Counted from the first letter of the stretch, positions 50,171 through 59,295 are shown. The stretch is 64,000 nt of DNA from Roseovarius litoreus (GCF_900142765.1 NZ_FRCB01000001.1:124001-188000), one strand, 5' to 3'. Notes: generated by a model from the sequence alone, not told the origin. Numbers and translations are program-made.

Positions 50171-50938
50171 ATGCCATTCGAAAGAGTCACGCCCGAAAAA
50201 CTGTCGACCGCGGTCACACGCCAGATCGAAAAGCTGATTCTTCGCGGCATCCTGCGCCCCGGCGAGCGCCTGCCATCCGAACGCGAGCTGGCCGAGCGGC
50301 TTGGAGTCTCGCGCCCGTCGCTGCGCGAGGCGGTGGCTGAATTGCAGGACAAGGGGCTTCTGAGCACGCGTGCCGGTGCGGGCATTTTCGTGGCCGACGT
50401 TCTGGGCAGTGCGTTTTCCCCGGCGCTGATCCGCCTCTTCGCGGGTCATGACGAAGCGGTGTTCGATTACATCGCCTTTCGCCGCGACATGGAGGGGCTG
50501 GCGGCGGAACGGGCCGCGCGGCTGGCATCGGATACCGATCTCAAGGTCATCCAGACCGTGTTCGAGAAGATGGAAATGGCGCATGACAAGCCCAACCCCA
50601 AGGACGAGGCCCGTCTGGATGCCGAATTTCACATGGGCATCATCGAGGCCAGTCACAACGTGGTCATGCTGCATATGATGCGCTCGATGTATCAGCTGTT
50701 GCAGGAAGGCGTGTTCTATAACCGTCAGGTCATGTTCAAGCAGCGCACCACGCGCGGCGCGCTGCTGGATCAGCACCGCCAGATCAACAGCGCATTGCAG
50801 GCCCGCGACGCCACCGGCGCCCGAGACGCGGTGATCGCGCATATGAACTATGTCGAAAAGGCGCTGGCCGATCAGCAAAAGGCCGAGCGCAACGAGGCCA
50901 TCGCGCGCCAGCGGTTCGACCACGAAAAGTCGCGCTGA
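50171..50938 (+). CDS. FadR-subfamily GntR regulator
   Basis: 255 residues. GntR winged helix (LRPGERLPSERELAERLGVSRPSLREAVAELQDKGLLSTRAGAGIFV) and a C-terminal FCD all-helical ligand domain with a DAEFHMGIIEASHN metal/ligand motif. It lies upstream of and co-directional with preT, so it may regulate pyrimidine catabolism, or the Lin0512 genes behind it. Ligand unknown. Confidence 0.88.
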   Translation: MPFERVTPEKLSTAVTRQIEKLILRGILRPGERLPSERELAERLGVSRPSLREAVAELQDKGLLSTRAGAGIFVADVLGSAFSPALIRLFAGHDEAVFDYIAFRRDMEGLAAERAARLASDTDLKVIQTVFEKMEMAHDKPNPKDEARLDAEFHMGIIEASHNVVMLHMMRSMYQLLQEGVFYNRQVMFKQRTTRGALLDQHRQINSALQARDATGARDAVIAHMNYVEKALADQQKAERNEAIARQRFDHEKSR

Positions 50939-51046
50939 CACGGCCGGGGGCCGAAGCCGAAGGCAAGCCCATCCTGTGCACACCAACGCCAATTGGCAAG
51001 CCAAGCCATTGGGATTCCAATACCTTTTTCGCTATATTTTTACCGT

Positions 51047-51074
51047 TTGATAAAAAACAAAATCGTGGAATACT
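51047..51074 (+). promoter_or_regulatory. Candidate sigma70 promoter of the preTA genes
   Basis: TTGATA (51047-51052) and AATACT (51069-51074) are 16 bp apart in an AT-rich stretch 34 bp before the start of preT. This is the only good promoter-like pair in the 170-bp gap. TTGGC-AA-GCCAA (50993-51004) upstream is a small palindrome. Confidence 0.45.
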
Positions 51075-51107
51075 GAGGAAAACACACACCAACTTGTGGA
51101 GGTTCCC

Positions 51108-52430
51108 TTGAGTGACACTTCGCTGACCCCCGGTATCGTCGCCGGCCGGCTTGACCCCAAGGCCTATACCGAGAATTTCTCGGACCTGCATCCGAGGCTG
51201 GAGGGGCATGAGGCGCGTGTCGCGGCGGATCGGTGCTATTTCTGCCATGACGCGCCCTGCATCGCCGCCTGCCCCACCGAGATCGACATACCGCTGTTCA
51301 TCCGGCAGATCGCCACCGGCACGCCCGAGGCGGCAGCCGAAACGATCCTGAGCCAAAATATCCTCGGCGGCATGTGCGCGCGCGTCTGCCCCACCGAAAC
51401 GCTGTGCGAACAGGCCTGTGTGCGCGAGGCGGCCGAGGGCAAGCCGGTGCTGATCGGGCAATTGCAACGCTATGCGACCGATACGCTGATGGAGGCGGGG
51501 ACACATCCGTTTACCCGCGCCGCCCCCACGGGCAAGCGGATCGCGGTGGTGGGTGCGGGGCCGGCAGGACTGGCCTGTGCGCATCGGCTGGCGATGAAGG
51601 GCCACGACGTGACCATGTATGACGGGCGCGACAAGCCCGGCGGGCTGAATGAATACGGCATCGCCGCCTACAAGACCGTGGAGGGGTTTGCCGAGCGCGA
51701 AGTGGAGTGGCTGCTCAAGATCGGCGGCATCACGGTCGAGACCGGCAAACGGCTTGGGCGCGACATGACGCTGGCCGAGATGAGGGGCGCGCATGACGCG
51801 GTGTTCCTCGGCATCGGTCTGGGTGGCGTGAACGCGCTTGGGCTGGAGGCCGAGGACAAGGACGGCATCGCCAACGCTGTGGATTTCATCGCAGAGTTGC
51901 GGCAGACCGGCGATCTGGCCAGCCTGCCCGTGGGCCGCGACGTGGTGGTGATCGGCGGGGGCATGACGGCGGTGGATGCCGCCGTACAGGCGAAGCTGCT
52001 GGGCGCGCTGAATGTGAGCCTCGTCTATCGCCGGGGCCGCGACCGGATGAACGCCAGCCCCTATGAGCAGGATCTGGCGGCCTCGAAAGGGGTGCGGATC
52101 ATCACCAATGCGCAGCCCGTGGCGATCCATGGCAATGGTGCGGTCCGCGAGATCGAGTTCGAATATACCGACAACGATCTGACCCCGACTGGCCAGACCT
52201 TCCGTCTGGCCGCCGATCAGGTGTTCAAGGCAATCGGCCAGACGCTCGAGGGCGGCGATCTGCCGGACCTCGAGGGGCGCAAGATCAAGGTCAGCGGCGC
52301 AGGCCGCACCAGTCTGGACGGGGTCTGGGCCGGTGGCGACTGCGCTGTGGGCGGCGACGACCTGACCGTGACGGCGGTGGCGCAAGGCCGTGACGCCGCA
52401 GAAGACATTCATGCCAGCCTGATGGGCTGA
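51108..52430 (+). CDS. preT: Dihydropyrimidine dehydrogenase NAD-binding subunit PreT
   Basis: 440 residues. The N-terminal Fe-S region has CYFCHDAPCIAACPTEIDIP and CARVCPTETLCEQAC; then FAD binding VVGAGPAGLACAHRLAMKG and NAD(P) binding VVVIGGGMTAVDAA. It supplies electrons from NADH to PreA. A TTG at 51108 with GGAGG five bases upstream is preferred; a GTG at 51096 overlaps that signal. It begins the pyrimidine-catabolic pair preTA. Confidence 0.93.
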   Translation: MSDTSLTPGIVAGRLDPKAYTENFSDLHPRLEGHEARVAADRCYFCHDAPCIAACPTEIDIPLFIRQIATGTPEAAAETILSQNILGGMCARVCPTETLCEQACVREAAEGKPVLIGQLQRYATDTLMEAGTHPFTRAAPTGKRIAVVGAGPAGLACAHRLAMKGHDVTMYDGRDKPGGLNEYGIAAYKTVEGFAEREVEWLLKIGGITVETGKRLGRDMTLAEMRGAHDAVFLGIGLGGVNALGLEAEDKDGIANAVDFIAELRQTGDLASLPVGRDVVVIGGGMTAVDAAVQAKLLGALNVSLVYRRGRDRMNASPYEQDLAASKGVRIITNAQPVAIHGNGAVREIEFEYTDNDLTPTGQTFRLAADQVFKAIGQTLEGGDLPDLEGRKIKVSGAGRTSLDGVWAGGDCAVGGDDLTVTAVAQGRDAAEDIHASLMG

Positions 52431-52460
52431 AACGCACCGGATCACAGGGAGATCAGCAAG

Positions 52461-53765
52461 ATGGCCAATCTCGAAACGACATTCGTCGGCATCAAGTCAC
52501 CCAACCCGTTCTGGCTGGCCTCGGCGCCGCCCACGGACAAAGAATACAACGTGCGCCGCGCCTTCGAGGCGGGATGGGGCGGCGTGGTCTGGAAAACACT
52601 TGGCGAGGACGGCCCGCCGGTCGTCAATGTCAACGGGCCGCGCTATGGGGCGATCTGGGGCGCCGATCGGCGGCTTCTGGGGCTCAACAATATCGAGTTG
52701 ATCACCGACCGACCGCTACAGACCAATCTCGACGAGATGACCCGCGTGAAGCGCGACTATCCGGACCGCGCCTTGATCGCGAGCCTGATGGTGCCGGTGA
52801 ACGAGGACAGCTGGAAAGCGATCCTCGAGCGGGTGCTCGAAACCGGCTGCGACGGGGTCGAGCTGAATTTCGGCTGTCCGCACGGAATGAGCGAGCGCGG
52901 TATGGGCAGCGCCGTGGGGCAGGTTCCGGAATATGTCCAGCAGGTTACCGAATGGTGCAAGAAACACTCGGACCTGCCGGTTATCGTGAAACTGACGCCG
53001 AATATCGCCGATATCCGCAAGCCCGCACAGGCCGCCAAGGAGGGCGGCGCGGATGCGGTGAGCCTGATCAACACGATCAATTCGATCACCTCGGTCGATC
53101 TGGATCTGTTCTCGCCGGAGCCGATGATCGACGGGCAAGGCGCGCATGGCGGGTATTGCGGCCCGGCGGTCAAGCCGATCGCGCTCAACATGGTGGCCGA
53201 GATCGCCCGCGATCCGGGCCTGCGGGGCCTGCCCATTTCAGGGATCGGCGGGGTCACCACATGGCGCGACGCGGCCGAGTTCATGGCGCTTGGCGCGGGC
53301 AATGTGCAGGTCTGCACGGCGGCGATGACCTATGGGTTCAAGATCGTTCAGGAGATGATCTCGGGTCTGTCGCAATATATGGACGAAAAGGGCTTCGCCT
53401 CGATCGACGATCTGGTGGGTCGTGCGGTGCCGAATGTGGTCAACTGGCAGGACCTGAACCTGAACTATGTCACCAAGGCACGGATCGATCAGGAGGCCTG
53501 CATCAAATGCGGGCGCTGCTATGCGGCTTGCGAGGATACCAGCCATCAGGCGATTTCGATGTCCGAGGATCGGGTGTTCGAGGTGATCGACGCCGAATGC
53601 GTTGCGTGCAATCTGTGCGTGAATGTCTGTCCGGTGGATAGCTGCATCACGATGGAGCGGCTGGCGGCAGGCGAGGTCGATCCGCGCACCGGGCTGACCG
53701 TGTCGGACAGCTATGCCAACTGGACGACGCATCCCAACAACCCGATGAAATGCGCGGCCGAGTGA
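52461..53765 (+). CDS. preA: Dihydropyrimidine dehydrogenase catalytic subunit PreA
   Basis: 434 residues. The FMN barrel has NPFWLASAPPTDKEYNVRRAFEAGW, LNFGCPHGMSERGMGSAVGQ and LPISGIGGVTTWRDAAEFM; the C-terminal 2x[4Fe-4S] domain has CIKCGRCYAACEDTSHQAI and CVACNLCVNVCPVDSCI. It reduces uracil and thymine to dihydro forms, the first step of reductive pyrimidine breakdown. 30 bp after preT, in one operon. Confidence 0.95.
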   Translation: MANLETTFVGIKSPNPFWLASAPPTDKEYNVRRAFEAGWGGVVWKTLGEDGPPVVNVNGPRYGAIWGADRRLLGLNNIELITDRPLQTNLDEMTRVKRDYPDRALIASLMVPVNEDSWKAILERVLETGCDGVELNFGCPHGMSERGMGSAVGQVPEYVQQVTEWCKKHSDLPVIVKLTPNIADIRKPAQAAKEGGADAVSLINTINSITSVDLDLFSPEPMIDGQGAHGGYCGPAVKPIALNMVAEIARDPGLRGLPISGIGGVTTWRDAAEFMALGAGNVQVCTAAMTYGFKIVQEMISGLSQYMDEKGFASIDDLVGRAVPNVVNWQDLNLNYVTKARIDQEACIKCGRCYAACEDTSHQAISMSEDRVFEVIDAECVACNLCVNVCPVDSCITMERLAAGEVDPRTGLTVSDSYANWTTHPNNPMKCAAE

Positions 53766-53784
53766 GATTTTTCGCTGAAAAATC
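53766..53784 (+). terminator. First hairpin after preA
   Basis: GATTTTT-CGCTG-AAAAATC, perfect 7-bp arms starting at the preA stop codon. It is followed immediately by a second, stronger hairpin. Confidence 0.55.
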
Positions 53785-53785
53785 A

Positions 53786-53820
53786 CAGGGGGAGAAAATT
53801 CTGCGAATTTTCTCCCCCTG
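53786..53820 (+). terminator. Second, strong hairpin after preA
   Basis: Perfect 15-bp arms: CAGGGGGAGAAAATT at 53786-53800 and AATTTTCTCCCCCTG at 53806-53820 around CTGCG. It separates preA from the convergent small gene and probably ends both transcripts. Its GAAAATT/AATTTTC style is like the intergenic elements elsewhere in the window. Confidence 0.7.
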
Positions 53821-53829
53821 ACCTACAGA

Positions 53830-54060
53830 TCAGAAGAGAATGCGGATCGGTCCGTTGTGGCAGACAACGACAAACTGATCCGCGGTTTCGATCAGGTGGA
53901 AACCGCGGTAGCGCACCTCCTGCATGAAACGGTCGCGTCCGACCTCGCGATCGACCCAGGCCAAAGACCGGCGCACAACGCCACCCTTGCGGGCCGCCTG
54001 TGCGGAAAACATCTGATCGATCCAGATATCGGGACTGTTATGGCGCGTGACGCTCTGCAT
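53830..54060 (-). CDS. Small conserved hypothetical protein (76 aa)
   Basis: A soluble protein reading MQSVTRHNSPDIWIDQMFSA, then KGGVVRRSLAWVDREVGRDRFMQEVRYRGFHLIETADQFVVVCHNG. The pattern (WIDQ-FSA-A--GGVVRRS---V-R-VGRDRF--EV--RGFH-IE-) is familiar from short Rhodobacterales proteins sometimes mislabelled as an anthranilate isomerase; no function is supported. It lies between preA and rutR. Confidence 0.68.
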   Translation of the reverse strand: MQSVTRHNSPDIWIDQMFSAQAARKGGVVRRSLAWVDREVGRDRFMQEVRYRGFHLIETADQFVVVCHNGPIRILF

Positions 54061-54094
54061 CGGGCAAGCTTGGCCGACAACGGTTAAAAACCGC

Positions 54095-54712
54095 TTAAGG
54101 CGCAAGCATCCGTCGATACAGCGTATCGAGAAACTCGGATGCGCCCTTGTGCACATCCCGGCCCTCCATCAGCACCTGAACCTGCGCATCGAAATCCGCG
54201 TAATGCTGGGTCGTGGCCCAGATCGAAAAGATCAGGTGACGCGGATCGACCGGCGCCAGCCGGCCTTGGGCGATCCAGTCTTCGATCACGCGCGCAGTGT
54301 CATCCACCAACTCTTTGAGACCGGTTTCCAGATGCGGGCCCATGCGCGGCGCGCCTTGCAGCACCTCATTGGCGAAGAGCCTGCTTTCACGGGGAAATTC
54401 GCGGCTCATCTCAAGCTTGCGGTGCACATAGCGCAGGATTTCCTCGAGCGGGTCGCCATGCGGGTCGATATGGCGCAGCGGGTCCAGCCAGGCATCCATC
54501 AGCTTGTTGAGCAGCGTGACATGAATGTCTTCCTTGCCCTCGAAATAATAGAGGATATTGGGCTTGGACAGGCCCGCCTCGGCGGCGATCTGATCGAGCG
54601 TGGCGCCGCGATAACCATGCTGCGAGAACACATCCAGCGCCGCATCGAGAATTCGTTTGCGGTTGCGCAGCTGAATGCGCGTCGGCTTTTTCGCGGTGAT
54701 CCCCTCGGCCAT
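54095..54712 (-). CDS. rutR: RutR-like TetR-family pyrimidine regulator 1
   Basis: 205 residues. The TetR HTH is RKRILDAALDVFSQHGYRGATLDQIAAEAGLSKPNILYYFEGKEDI; the ligand domain reproduces RutR segments: PLEEILRYVHRKLEMSREFPRESRLFANEVLQGAP and LAPVDPRHLIFSIWATTQHYADF. RutR of E. coli senses uracil and thymine. The start at 54712 follows GGAGGG. It is separated from the second regulator by a 118-bp gap with a 13-bp tandem repeat. Confidence 0.88.
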   Translation of the reverse strand: MAEGITAKKPTRIQLRNRKRILDAALDVFSQHGYRGATLDQIAAEAGLSKPNILYYFEGKEDIHVTLLNKLMDAWLDPLRHIDPHGDPLEEILRYVHRKLEMSREFPRESRLFANEVLQGAPRMGPHLETGLKELVDDTARVIEDWIAQGRLAPVDPRHLIFSIWATTQHYADFDAQVQVLMEGRDVHKGASEFLDTLYRRMLAP

Positions 54713-54743
54713 GCAGCCCTCCCCCTGCCCTCTTGCCCTGCCC

Positions 54744-54782
54744 CTGAGGCCCTGCTCTGAGGCCCTGCTCTGAGGCCCTGAC
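54744..54782. repeat. Three tandem copies of a 13-bp unit between regulator genes
   Basis: CTGAGGCCCTGCT at 54744-54756 and 54757-54769, then CTGAGGCCCTGAC at 54770-54782, in the spacer between the two RutR-like genes. Probably slippage; no function is apparent. Confidence 0.8.
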
Positions 54783-54830
54783 GCAGATTGCGGTATTTTT
54801 CCGGGCGGCGAAAGGTCTGTCACACCCTGT

Positions 54831-55472
54831 TCAGCCCGAAGGCCGCGCGCCGATGCCTTTGAGGATCACTGTCTTGACCGAGTGTTTCGCCGCCTCCCAT
54901 TGCGTGTCGGACAGGGGCTGCCCGCCATTCAGGGTTTCGATCTGGTGGCCGAAATCGGCATAATGCTGCGTGGTCGCCCAGAGCATATACAGCAAGTGGC
55001 GCGGATCGATCGGGTCCATCTTGCCCTCGTCGATCCAGCGCCGGACCACGGCCATGCGCCCCTCGGTCCATTCGACGAGCGTGGTTTCCAGATAGTCCTG
55101 GATGACCGGAGCGCGGTGCATCACCTCGGAGGCCCAGACCTTGGAGCCGGCGGGATGCCGGCGGCTGATTTCCATTTTGGCGTCGATATAGGCGCCCAAA
55201 CCCTCGACCGGACCCGGAGCGGCATCGAAGACGTCCGCCGCCATGAGCCAATCATGAAAGATATTCTGCACTACGCGCCGGTAGAGAGATTCCTTGGTTG
55301 GGAAATAATAGTGCAGATTGGCCTTGGGCAGACCGGCCATATCGGCGATCAGCTGCATTGTGGCACCGCCAAACCCCGCCTCTGCAAAGACTTTTTCAGC
55401 TGCCTCAAGAATGAGCTTTTCATTCTCGCGGCGGATGTCTTTCTTGCTGGAGGGTCGGGCGGACGGGGTCAT
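54831..55472 (-). CDS. RutR-like TetR-family regulator 2
   Basis: 213 residues, a paralogue of the adjacent regulator with the same RutR features: ILEAAEKVFAEAGFGGATMQLIADMAGLPKANLHYYFPTKESLY, KMEISRRHPAGSKVWASEVMHRAP and MDPIDPRHLLYMLWATTQHYADFGHQIETLN. It is divergent from the ureidopropionase gene and has two RutR-type boxes in that spacer. The start at 55472 leaves one box just upstream; a longer start would overlap it. Confidence 0.86.
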   Translation of the reverse strand: MTPSARPSSKKDIRRENEKLILEAAEKVFAEAGFGGATMQLIADMAGLPKANLHYYFPTKESLYRRVVQNIFHDWLMAADVFDAAPGPVEGLGAYIDAKMEISRRHPAGSKVWASEVMHRAPVIQDYLETTLVEWTEGRMAVVRRWIDEGKMDPIDPRHLLYMLWATTQHYADFGHQIETLNGGQPLSDTQWEAAKHSVKTVILKGIGARPSG

Positions 55473-55495
55473 GCCAGGCGGGTTCCAGAAATTTC

Positions 55496-55511
55496 TTGAC
55501 CGGTTGGTCAA
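55496..55511. promoter_or_regulatory. RutR-type box 1
   Basis: TTGACCGGTTGGTCAA matches the E. coli RutR consensus TTGACCA-NN-TGGTCAA except one A to G. It lies just upstream of the second RutR-like gene. Confidence 0.72.
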
Positions 55512-55527
55512 CGTGTGGTGCGATCAA

Positions 55528-55545
55528 CCTGACCATATGGTCAGG
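55528..55545. promoter_or_regulatory. RutR-type box 2
   Basis: CCTGACCATATGGTCAGG is an 18-bp perfect palindrome; its inner 16 bases match the RutR consensus with C/G in the outermost position. Its centre is 33 bp from box 1, about three helical turns, so two dimers could bind on one face. It is 66 bp before the amidohydrolase gene. Confidence 0.75.
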
Positions 55546-55611
55546 ATAAGACCCTTGGCAAGAGGCCTGCGACAAGGCCCGTATCCAGGATGACACAGGG
55601 AGACATGCATC

Positions 55612-56862
55612 ATGGCCGCACCCGGCGAGAACCTCAGGATCAATGGCGACCGGCTGTGGGACAGCCTGATGGAGATGGCGCGCATCGGTCCCGGCGTAGC
55701 GGGAGGAAACAACCGTCAGACCCTGACCGATGCCGATGCCGAGGGCCGCGCCCTGTTCCTGAGCTGGTGCGAGGCCGCGGGCTGTACCATGGGGCTGGAC
55801 AGCCTGGGCAATATGTTCGCGCGGCGCGAGGGCACCGATCCCGAGGCGCTGCCGGTCTATGTGGGCAGCCATCTCGACACCCAGCCGACGGGCGGAAAAT
55901 ATGACGGCGTGCTGGGCGTTCTGGGAGGGCTCGAGGTGATCAGGACCCTGAACGATCTGGGCATCCGGACAAAACACCCCATCGTGGTGACCAACTGGAC
56001 CAACGAGGAAGGCACACGATTTGCGCCGGCCATGCTGGCCTCGGGGGTGTTCGCAGGCGTGCATGAGCAGGACTGGGCCGAGGACCGCCGCGATGCCGAA
56101 GGCAAGCGCTTCGGCGACGAATTGGACCGCATCGGCTGGCGCGGCGAGGAACCTGTAGGCGCGCGCAAGATGCGTGCGTTTTTCGAGCTGCATATCGAGC
56201 AGGGACCGATCCTCGAAGCGCAAGGCAAGGATATCGGCGTGGTCACCCATGGGCAGGGCCTGAGCTGGACGCAAGTGACGATCACCGGCAAGGAAAGCCA
56301 CACCGGCTCTACCCCGATGCCGATGCGCCGCAATGCGGGCCTCGGCATGGCGCGGGTGCTGGAGAAGGTGGAAGAGATCGCCCTGAGCCATGCGCCCCAT
56401 GCGGTCGGCGCCGCGGGTCACATCGAGGTCTTCCCCAACTCGCGCAACGTGATCCCCGGCAAGGCGGTTTTCACCGTCGATTTCCGGTCGCCGGATCTTG
56501 CCGTCATTCAGGACATGGAAACACGTCTGAAAGCGGCGGCAACGGAAATCTGCGAGGCCATGGGGCTCGAGGTGGCCTTCGAGAAGGCGGGCGGTTTCGA
56601 CCCGGTGGAATTCGACGAAACTTGCGTCGAGGCCGTGCGCAACGCCGCCGAACGGCTGGGATACAGCCATATGAACATTGTCTCGGGTGCGGGGCATGAC
56701 GCATGCTGGATCAATCGCGTGGCCCCGACGGCCATGGTCATGTGTCCCTGTGTCGGCGGGCTGAGCCACAACGAGGCCGAAGAGATCTCGAGAGACTGGG
56801 CGGCGGCGGGAACGGATGTCCTCATGCATGCGGTCGTCGAGACCGCGGAGATCGTGGATTAG
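55612..56862 (+). CDS. M20-family Zn amidohydrolase, beta-ureidopropionase type
   Basis: 416 residues. Metal-site motifs are VGSHLDTQPTGGKYDGVLG, TNEEGTRFAPAM, FFELHIEQGPILE and VSGAGHDACWIN; HTGSTPMPMRRNA is the dimer-lid segment. The family includes beta-ureidopropionase, L-N-carbamoylase and allantoate amidohydrolase. Next to dihydropyrimidinase and PreTA it most likely hydrolyses N-carbamoyl-beta-alanine. Its stop lies at the start of a composite repeat that leads into dihydropyrimidinase. Confidence 0.9.
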   Translation: MAAPGENLRINGDRLWDSLMEMARIGPGVAGGNNRQTLTDADAEGRALFLSWCEAAGCTMGLDSLGNMFARREGTDPEALPVYVGSHLDTQPTGGKYDGVLGVLGGLEVIRTLNDLGIRTKHPIVVTNWTNEEGTRFAPAMLASGVFAGVHEQDWAEDRRDAEGKRFGDELDRIGWRGEEPVGARKMRAFFELHIEQGPILEAQGKDIGVVTHGQGLSWTQVTITGKESHTGSTPMPMRRNAGLGMARVLEKVEEIALSHAPHAVGAAGHIEVFPNSRNVIPGKAVFTVDFRSPDLAVIQDMETRLKAAATEICEAMGLEVAFEKAGGFDPVEFDETCVEAVRNAAERLGYSHMNIVSGAGHDACWINRVAPTAMVMCPCVGGLSHNEAEEISRDWAAAGTDVLMHAVVETAEIVD

Positions 56863-56935
56863 GGGGCTCTGCCCCCAACGGTGAAAATGCGGGCATTTTC
56901 ACCGCCTCCCCCGGGATATTTCGGGCCAGAAGAAA
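56862..56935. repeat. Composite intergenic hairpin element, copy 2
   Basis: GGGGGC-TCT-GCCCCC (56862-56876), a hairpin GGTGAAAATG/CATTTTCACC (56880-56903) and CTCCCCCGGGATATTTCGGG with CCAGAAGAAAC. It is the same three-part layout as the 25809-25884 element read on the other strand; the middle stem differs yet still pairs. It fills the spacer between two operon genes. Confidence 0.85.
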
Positions 56936-56949
56936 CAGGGAGATAGGAC

Positions 56950-58413
56950 ATGACCACCAAAGTGATCAAGAACGGCACGGTCTGCACAGCGGATCGCACC
57001 TGGAAAGCCGATGTGCTGATCGAGGACGAGACGATCTCGAGGATCGGCGAAGATCTGAAGGGGGATGAGTATATCGATGCCGAAGGCGCCTATGTGATCC
57101 CGGGTGGCATCGATCCGCATACCCATCTGGAAATGCCCTTCATGGGGACGACGGCAGCCGAAACCTTCGAGACCGGCACCTGGGCTGCGGCCTGCGGGGG
57201 CACGACGATGCTGGTTGATTTCTGCCTGCCCGGTGCGGATGGCTCGATCAAGAATGCGATCACAGAATGGCACCGCAAATCGGCGCCGCAGATCTGCAGT
57301 GATATCGGGTATCACATGGCGATCACCGGTTGGAACGAGCAGATCTTCGACGAGATGAAGGATGCCGTCGATATGGGGGTCAACTCGTTCAAGCATTTCA
57401 TGGCCTACAAGGGGGCCTTGATGATCGAGGATGACGAGATGTTCGCCTCGTTCAAGCGCTGCAAGGAACTGGGCGCCCTGCCGATGGTCCATGCCGAGAA
57501 CGGCGATATCGTGGCCGATCTGCAGCAGCAGATGCTGGAGCGTGGGATTACAGGCCCCGAGGGTCACGCCTATTCCCGCCCGCCCGAGGTGGAAGGCGAG
57601 GCCGCGAACCGCGCGATCATGATCGCCGATGCCGCCGGAGTGCCGCTCTATATCGTGCATGTCAGCTGCGAACAGGCACATGAGGCGATCCGGCGGGCGC
57701 GCCAGAAGGGCATGCGCGTCTATGGCGAGCCGCTGATCCAATTCCTGACACTCGACGAAAGCGAGTATTTCAACACCGACTGGGACCACGCCGCGCGCCG
57801 CGTGATGAGCCCGCCCTTCCGTTCGAAAGAGCACCAGGATGGGCTGTGGGCCGGGCTTCAGGCCGGCAGCCTGCAGGTCGTTGCGACCGATCACGCCGCC
57901 TTCTCGAGCGCGCAAAAGCGCATGGGTGTGGGCGATTTCACCAAGATCCCCAATGGCTCGAACGGGGTGGAAGAAAGGATGGCCGTTCTGTGGACCCATG
58001 GGGTCGAGACCGGTCGCCTGACACCGAACGAATTCGTCGCCGCCACCTCGACCAACGTGGCGAAGATCCTCAACATCTATCCCAAGAAGGGCGCGCTGGT
58101 GGAAGGCGCGGATGCCGATATCGTGGTGTGGGATCCGAAAATCAGCAAGACGATCAGCGCCGCCAACCATCATTCGATCCTGGATTACAACGTCTTCGAG
58201 GGGTTCGAGGTCAGCGCGCAGGCCCGTTACACGATCAGCCGCGGCGAGGTGATCTGGGCCTGGGGTCAGAACAGCCAGCCACAGCCCGGGCGTGGCCGCT
58301 TCGTGCCGCGTCCCGCGTTCCCGTCGGCGCATCAGGCGCTCAGCCGCTGGAAAGAGTTGACGGCGCCCAAACAGATCAAGCGCGATCCGATGAATATTCC
58401 GGCAGGTATCTAG
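56950..58413 (+). CDS. hydA: Dihydropyrimidinase (hydantoinase)
   Basis: 487 residues, cyclic amidohydrolase. Metal ligands HTHLEMPF (His57, His59), the carbamylated-Lys region SFKHFMAYKGALM, PMVHAENGDIV, VHVSCEQAHEA and VATDHAAF. It opens dihydrouracil or dihydrothymine to the N-carbamoyl beta-amino acid. GGGAG precedes the ATG. It follows the amidohydrolase gene, which would use its product. Confidence 0.95.
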   Translation: MTTKVIKNGTVCTADRTWKADVLIEDETISRIGEDLKGDEYIDAEGAYVIPGGIDPHTHLEMPFMGTTAAETFETGTWAAACGGTTMLVDFCLPGADGSIKNAITEWHRKSAPQICSDIGYHMAITGWNEQIFDEMKDAVDMGVNSFKHFMAYKGALMIEDDEMFASFKRCKELGALPMVHAENGDIVADLQQQMLERGITGPEGHAYSRPPEVEGEAANRAIMIADAAGVPLYIVHVSCEQAHEAIRRARQKGMRVYGEPLIQFLTLDESEYFNTDWDHAARRVMSPPFRSKEHQDGLWAGLQAGSLQVVATDHAAFSSAQKRMGVGDFTKIPNGSNGVEERMAVLWTHGVETGRLTPNEFVAATSTNVAKILNIYPKKGALVEGADADIVVWDPKISKTISAANHHSILDYNVFEGFEVSAQARYTISRGEVIWAWGQNSQPQPGRGRFVPRPAFPSAHQALSRWKELTAPKQIKRDPMNIPAGI

Positions 58414-58464
58414 AAAAATCATGCCGCCTCTTGCCGTTGGCGGAGGCGGCCCATTGACAACGAC

Positions 58465-59295
58465 ATGCCAGCACGGCGCAATACGACCGGTGCAATCGGG
58501 GGACTTGGATTGACAGACGAGACAGTGATCAGCGCAAAGGATCTGTCGCTGACCTTCCAGACCAATGATGGCCCGGTTCATGCGCTCAAGGACGTGACCC
58601 TGGATGTCAGGAAAGGCGATTTCGTCAGTTTCATCGGGCCGTCGGGCTGCGGCAAGACCACGTTTCTGCGCTGCATGGCAGATCTGGAGCATCCCACGGG
58701 CGGCACGATCACCGTCAACGGGGTGAGCCCGGAAGAGGCCCGCAAATCGCGGGCTTACGGGTATGTGTTCCAGGCGGCGGGCCTCTATCCCTGGCGAACG
58801 ATCGGGGGCAATATCCGGATGCCTCTGGAAATCATGGGATATGCCAAGGCGGAACAGGATCAGCGGGTGGCCCGCGTGCTCGAGCTGGTCGATCTGGCCG
58901 GCTTCGAAAAGAAATTCCCGTGGCAGCTCTCGGGTGGCATGCAGCAAAGGGCGTCGATCGCGCGCGCGCTCTCGTTCGATGCGGACATTTTGCTGATGGA
59001 TGAACCTTTCGGTGCACTGGATGAAATCGTGCGCGACCATCTGAATGAACAGCTTCTGAGCTTGTGGGACAGAACCGACAAGACGATCTGCTTTGTCACC
59101 CATTCGATCCCGGAGGCTGTCTATCTGAGCACGAAAATCGTGGTCATGAGTCCCCGCCCGGGCCGGATCACGGATGTCATCGAAAGCCCTCTGCCCCGTG
59201 AAAGGCCGCTGGATATCCGGGACACACCCGAGTTCATCGAGATCGCCCATCGCGTTCGAGACGGGCTGCGCGCGGGGTATGGCGATGCGATTTGA
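58465..59295 (+). CDS. ABC transporter ATPase (SsuB/TauB-like), pyrimidine uptake
   Basis: 276 residues. Walker A GPSGCGKTT, Q-loop YVFQAAGLYPWRT, signature LSGGMQQRASIARALSFDA, Walker B ILLMDEPFGALDE and the H-loop in FVTHSIPEA. A TTG at 58510 with GGGGGACTT upstream is an alternative, better placed start than the ATG at 58465. It belongs with the two permeases and binding protein that follow; given the neighbours, pyrimidines or hydantoins are likely cargo. Confidence 0.88.
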   Translation: MPARRNTTGAIGGLGLTDETVISAKDLSLTFQTNDGPVHALKDVTLDVRKGDFVSFIGPSGCGKTTFLRCMADLEHPTGGTITVNGVSPEEARKSRAYGYVFQAAGLYPWRTIGGNIRMPLEIMGYAKAEQDQRVARVLELVDLAGFEKKFPWQLSGGMQQRASIARALSFDADILLMDEPFGALDEIVRDHLNEQLLSLWDRTDKTICFVTHSIPEAVYLSTKIVVMSPRPGRITDVIESPLPRERPLDIRDTPEFIEIAHRVRDGLRAGYGDAI

